Assembly: GCA_016302165.1 (NCBI GenBank)
Contig: JAEDOD010000073.1
Span: forward strand, 1 to 9,255
Origin: Sphaerochaetaceae bacterium
Lineage (GTDB): Bacteria; Spirochaetota; Spirochaetia; Sphaerochaetales; Sphaerochaetaceae
Direction: 5' to 3'
DNA length: 9,255 nucleotides
The notes under the pieces were generated by a model, which was not told the DNA's origin, ran no database searches, and saw only the letters and a program-made list of their open reading frames with translations. Shown here piece after piece: positions 6,277-9,255 of this stretch. The first letter of the stretch is position 1. Each line of letters opens with the position of its first letter. A program made the translations under genes and the position numbers.

Positions 6277-7130
6277 TCCAGATTGGTGTTCAGCAGTTAA
6301 TGCTTTCTTCCCTTACAGGAAGCGATGAAGCTCTTCTGGAAACATTGAAAAGGATAAAGGAATATGGCTTTGATTCAATCGAGCTCAATTCCTTCATGGT
6401 CCATCCTTCTTCATTCCTTGTCAGAGCCCTTACCAAGGCTGCAGGCATGGGAGTGGGGAAGGCAGGAAAGAGAGACTGGAAGAACTTGGTTCCACAGTCT
6501 GGGCTGAAGGTTATTTCCCTTCATAGCGACCTGGGGTCAATAGAAAGGGATGTGGAGGCTGTGGCCAAGGAAGCCCTGGAATTTGGAACAGATAAGGTGG
6601 TCATAACGGGAATGTACCGCTATGACTACACTTCATCTTCCTCCCTCTCTTCCCTTTCGAAGAGGCTCAGCGAAGGAGGGAAGAGACTGAAGGAATGTGG
6701 AGTTTCCCTGTTGTACCATAACCACAACATTGAAACAGTGAAGGATGAAAGGGGCAGGACAGCCCTTGATGTAATCATCAACGAAACAGATGAAGAGTAT
6801 GTATCCTTCGAGCTGGATACATATTGGCTTAGCGAAGCAGGATGCTTCCTGGAAGAGTGGATGAGGAAAATGGGAGACCGGCTCAAGATATGGCATATTG
6901 CAGATAGGGGCTGGAGAGGAAGCGGCAAAGAGATTGCTCCGATTGTCAAGAGCGGCAGTGTGGAGCTGGGAACTGGAAACCTTCCTCTGGAAAGGCTCCT
7001 TTCCATAGCCCGAGAGCTTCAGGTCCAAGGAATTGTCCTTGAGTCTCACAATAACTGGATCAATGACGATCCAATGGAATCAATAAGGATCAGTAGCCAA
7101 TGGCTGACGAAAAATATATTGAAGAGCTGA
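6273..7130 (+). CDS. Sugar phosphate isomerase/epimerase-like TIM barrel protein (AP_endonuc_2/xylose-isomerase-like)
   Basis: A 285-residue cytoplasmic TIM-barrel protein of the PF01261 type. Strands and motifs fit the family: FDSIELNSF (33-41), LKVISLHSDLG (78-88), DKVVITGMYRY (107-117), LLYHNHN (146-152), FELDTYW (179-185), IWHIADRG (206-213) and GIVLESHNNW (253-262). The likely metal ligands are His149 or His151, Asp182, His208 and Glu257. The ATG overlaps the GH1 stop as ATGA and follows AGAGGA (6263-6268). The family covers ketose epimerases, isomerases, inosose dehydratases and C-glycoside or 3-keto-glycoside cleaving subunits, so the reaction is not assigned. Its place between GH1 and GH78 suggests it processes a sugar, or a sugar intermediate, freed from the imported glycoside. 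It also has an unusual Ser-rich stretch at residues 120-129. Confidence 0.9.
   Translation: MIQIGVQQLMLSSLTGSDEALLETLKRIKEYGFDSIELNSFMVHPSSFLVRALTKAAGMGVGKAGKRDWKNLVPQSGLKVISLHSDLGSIERDVEAVAKEALEFGTDKVVITGMYRYDYTSSSSLSSLSKRLSEGGKRLKECGVSLLYHNHNIETVKDERGRTALDVIINETDEEYVSFELDTYWLSEAGCFLEEWMRKMGDRLKIWHIADRGWRGSGKEIAPIVKSGSVELGTGNLPLERLLSIARELQVQGIVLESHNNWINDDPMESIRISSQWLTKNILKS
7085..7089 (+). promoter_or_regulatory. Ribosome binding site supporting the GH78 start
   Basis: AAGGA lies 10 bases before ATG 7100, inside the end of the isomerase gene. The spacing is a little long. A rival in-frame GTG at 7175, preceded by AGGAAGG (7164-7170), has closer spacing but would remove residues that look like the normal GH78 N-terminus. 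Confidence 0.45.
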
Positions 7131-9255
7131 GAAGCCATTTCATCTCAGTGTCATCACCTTTTCAGGAAGGAAGGGTGATTATATTGAAAAAGAGGTTTTC
7201 CCTTAGAGACAAGGTGAAGAAGGCTGTGCTGTACTCCACAGCTCTAGGTATATATGAAATATACCTGAATGGAAGAAAGGTAGGCACCCAGGTCTTCGCC
7301 CCTGGATATACTTACTACCCCTATAGACTTCTCTATCAGACCAACTGTGTCTCAGATTTTCTTGAGGAAGGAGAGAATGAAATCACGATCCTTCTCAATG
7401 GCGGCTGGTACTGCGGTAGATATACTTTCGACAATAAGACTCAGATCTATGGAGAGAAGGAAGCTGCAGCCTTTGTTCTGAGATTTCAGTATGACGAGGG
7501 CGATGAGGAGCTGATATTCTCCGATGAAGAAGCTTTGGAGCTTTCTTCTCCCTGGGATTATGCAGGCTTCTATGACGGAGAAGTGTTGGACGCCTCAAGG
7601 AAACTGGAAACAAAGGCAAACGCCATTAAGGTCACTCTGCCTTCTTCCGTTTCCCTTGAGCCTACTCTGTGCAAGGTGGAATACCATGAAACCTTGGAGC
7701 CAGTTGAAGTATATGAAAAGGAAGGAAGGGTGATTCTGGACTTCGGTCAGAACCATGGAGGAGTTCCTCTGATAGACACTTCCTTTATGAAGAAGGGACA
7801 GACGCTCACGGTACGAAGCGCAGAAATCCTGGATGATGGCGGTGAACTCTATAGAGGAAACCTCAGGAAGGCAAAAAGTACAATTGTCTACACTAAAGGC
7901 AGCTATGAGGGAGAATACACTCCTCCATTCACCTATATGGGTTATAGATATCTTGAAGTAAGTGGCGTCGACTATCATGAAGGCATGGTGAAATCCAGGG
8001 TCCTCTATACTTCAATGGAAAGGACAGGTTTCTTCCATACCACAGATAAGGATATCCAGAAGCTCTATGACAATATACTTTGGGGACAGAGGTCCAACTA
8101 TATCGAGATCCCTACAGATTGTCCCCAGAGGGATGAAAGGATGGGTTATACAGGAGATGGCCATGTATTCGCAATTACTGGAGCCTATAACTATGATACC
8201 CATGACTTCTGGGTTAATTGGCTCAAGGACCTGTCTTTAGGGCAACGCGACAATGAGGAAGGATATATAGGCTCCACTGTCCCTGCCCAGGGCAAAGCTG
8301 GAATCGGCTTCTTGTCCATGCTGGGCTGGGGCAATGCCGTATCAATAATTCCTTCCATGCTGGAAAGAATCTTTGATGACAAGGAAATCATGAGGGACAT
8401 TTATCCATCCTTGAAGACTTTCGTTGAATGTGAAATTGGGAGGATGAAGGATGACCTATGGATTTCTCCATCCCTGGGAGACTGGCTTTCTCCTAATGGA
8501 AATATGGCATGGCAGGCCATGAATAACGGTCCTGTCTCCAATTCCTTCATTGTAAATGACCTGAAGATCATTGCTTCCGCAGCTTCAGAGCTGGGCCTTG
8601 AAGAGGACTTTCTCCGCTATAGCACACAATACTCCAAGACAAGGGAAGCCTGGATAAGGGCGTGGTGCAGAGAAGATGGAACTGTGGCCTCAGATTACCA
8701 GAGCGCCTATGTAATGGCACTGAAATATCTGGACCTGGGAGGGGAACTGAAGGAGAAGGTGACAGCAAAATTTGTGGAGAACGTGAGACGAAATGGTCTT
8801 CAGACAGGGTTCTTTGCAACAGAGCATCTTCTTCCTCTTCTGGTGGAGGCAGGGGAAAGGAAGCTTAGTTACGATATTCTTCTTTCCCGATCCTGCCCAG
8901 GATGGCTATATCAGATTGACAGGGGAGCCACTACTCCTTGGGAGAGATGGGATGCCATAAAGGAGGATGGACGGGTAAACGAAGAGGAGGTGTCGAAGGA
9001 TGGAGAGAATATGGTTTCCTTCAACCACTATGCCTTCGGAAGCGTAGGAGAGTTCCTTTATCAGTATACTCTTGGCATCAGACCGCTTGAGAATGGCTTC
9101 AGAAAAGTCCTCATTGCTCCAGAGCCTGATAGAAGACTTGGAAAGGTCTGGGGTGAATATCACTCCAGATATGGAAAAATCAGTGTCTCCTGGACCATGG
9201 AAGGAAATGACTTTGACCTTGTTGTTGAGACGGAGGTCGAAGGCCGTGTTGTGCT
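7100..9255 (+). CDS. GH78 alpha-L-rhamnosidase (3' end beyond the window)
   Basis: An inverting alpha-L-rhamnosidase that removes terminal L-rhamnose from glycosides. I read 718 codons from ATG 7100 with no stop before the window edge. An N-terminal jelly-roll domain (about 25-170) carries ALGIYEIYLNGRKVG (48-62) and LLNGGWYCGRY (98-108). A concanavalin-like domain (about 190-305) has ILDFGQNHGG (212-221). The (alpha/alpha)6 barrel (about 308-645) holds the signature IPTDCPQRDERMGYTGD (337-353), with Glu346 as likely general acid, and GATTPWERWD (609-618), with Glu615 as likely base. The C-terminal beta domain begins near 648 (YAFGSVGEFLYQYTLGIRP runs 644-662) and is probably only a few tens of residues short. 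No signal peptide, so it acts in the cytoplasm. It overlaps the isomerase gene by 31 bases. The usual Trp of the ERxGWTGD motif is Tyr350. Family is very secure; linkage preference is unknown. Confidence 0.93.
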   Translation, partial: MADEKYIEELRSHFISVSSPFQEGRVIILKKRFSLRDKVKKAVLYSTALGIYEIYLNGRKVGTQVFAPGYTYYPYRLLYQTNCVSDFLEEGENEITILLNGGWYCGRYTFDNKTQIYGEKEAAAFVLRFQYDEGDEELIFSDEEALELSSPWDYAGFYDGEVLDASRKLETKANAIKVTLPSSVSLEPTLCKVEYHETLEPVEVYEKEGRVILDFGQNHGGVPLIDTSFMKKGQTLTVRSAEILDDGGELYRGNLRKAKSTIVYTKGSYEGEYTPPFTYMGYRYLEVSGVDYHEGMVKSRVLYTSMERTGFFHTTDKDIQKLYDNILWGQRSNYIEIPTDCPQRDERMGYTGDGHVFAITGAYNYDTHDFWVNWLKDLSLGQRDNEEGYIGSTVPAQGKAGIGFLSMLGWGNAVSIIPSMLERIFDDKEIMRDIYPSLKTFVECEIGRMKDDLWISPSLGDWLSPNGNMAWQAMNNGPVSNSFIVNDLKIIASAASELGLEEDFLRYSTQYSKTREAWIRAWCREDGTVASDYQSAYVMALKYLDLGGELKEKVTAKFVENVRRNGLQTGFFATEHLLPLLVEAGERKLSYDILLSRSCPGWLYQIDRGATTPWERWDAIKEDGRVNEEEVSKDGENMVSFNHYAFGSVGEFLYQYTLGIRPLENGFRKVLIAPEPDRRLGKVWGEYHSRYGKISVSWTMEGNDFDLVVETEVEGRVV

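Noticed and set aside
6626..7049. Two minus-strand open frames opposite the isomerase gene
   Set aside because: Both are antisense to conserved metal-binding motifs of the isomerase. Their Ser/Pro-rich translations reflect the purine-rich sense strand.
7175..7177. GTG alternative start for the GH78 gene
   Set aside because: It would drop residues that look like the normal start of the first GH78 domain; kept only as an uncertainty.
7595..7978. 127-residue minus-strand open frame opposite the GH78 gene
   Set aside because: It is explained as the shadow of the continuous GH78 reading frame, which carries domain motifs on both sides of this stretch.
7100..9255. Apparent gap with no gene at the right end
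   Set aside because: Reading the frame from ATG 7100 by hand gives an unbroken GH78 protein that simply runs past the window edge; it is not a gap or a pseudogene.

Overview
The window is one compact glycoside-utilisation locus. An AraC-family regulator on the minus strand (4-1230) is divergent from a tightly packed plus-strand operon of five genes: a GPH/MelB-type sugar:cation symporter (1324-2784), a GH2 beta-glycosidase (2781-4979), a GH1 beta-glycosidase (4966-6276), a sugar-phosphate-isomerase/epimerase-like TIM barrel protein (6273-7130) and a GH78 alpha-L-rhamnosidase (7100 to the window end, still open). Successive plus-strand genes overlap by 4, 14, 4 and 31 bases, so a single mRNA with coupled translation is likely. 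There is no gene-free stretch above 300 bases, and no RNA gene, mobile element, CRISPR array or terminator was seen.

The only real non-coding stretch is 1231-1323, which must hold the control signals for both directions. It contains a near-consensus promoter pointing at the regulator (TTGACC, 16 bases, TATAAT on the minus strand), a weaker candidate promoter pointing at the operon, a perfect 9-base direct repeat (TATTTCTAT, 26 bases apart), a 13-base palindrome, and a strong Shine-Dalgarno that fixes the symporter start.

None of the three hydrolases shows a signal peptide, and the transporter is a secondary symporter rather than a PTS. The GH1 enzyme keeps the Glu-Trp pair that binds a non-phosphorylated sugar. 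Together these suggest that a small rhamnose-capped, beta-linked glycoside (for example a plant rhamnosyl-glucoside or a saponin or flavonoid glycoside) is imported intact and taken apart in the cytoplasm: GH78 removes rhamnose, GH1 and/or GH2 cleave the beta-linked sugar, and the isomerase-like protein processes a product. The exact substrate is inference.

The organism is probably an anaerobic, gut-type bacterium of moderate GC. Arg is mostly AGA/AGG and Gly mostly GGA, coding strands are purine-rich with AAGGA-type ribosome sites, and the regulator, GH1, isomerase and symporter resemble, from memory, protein subgroups common in Lachnospiraceae and similar Bacillota. A fermentative Spirochaetota cannot be excluded. 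No marker gene settles the taxonomy.
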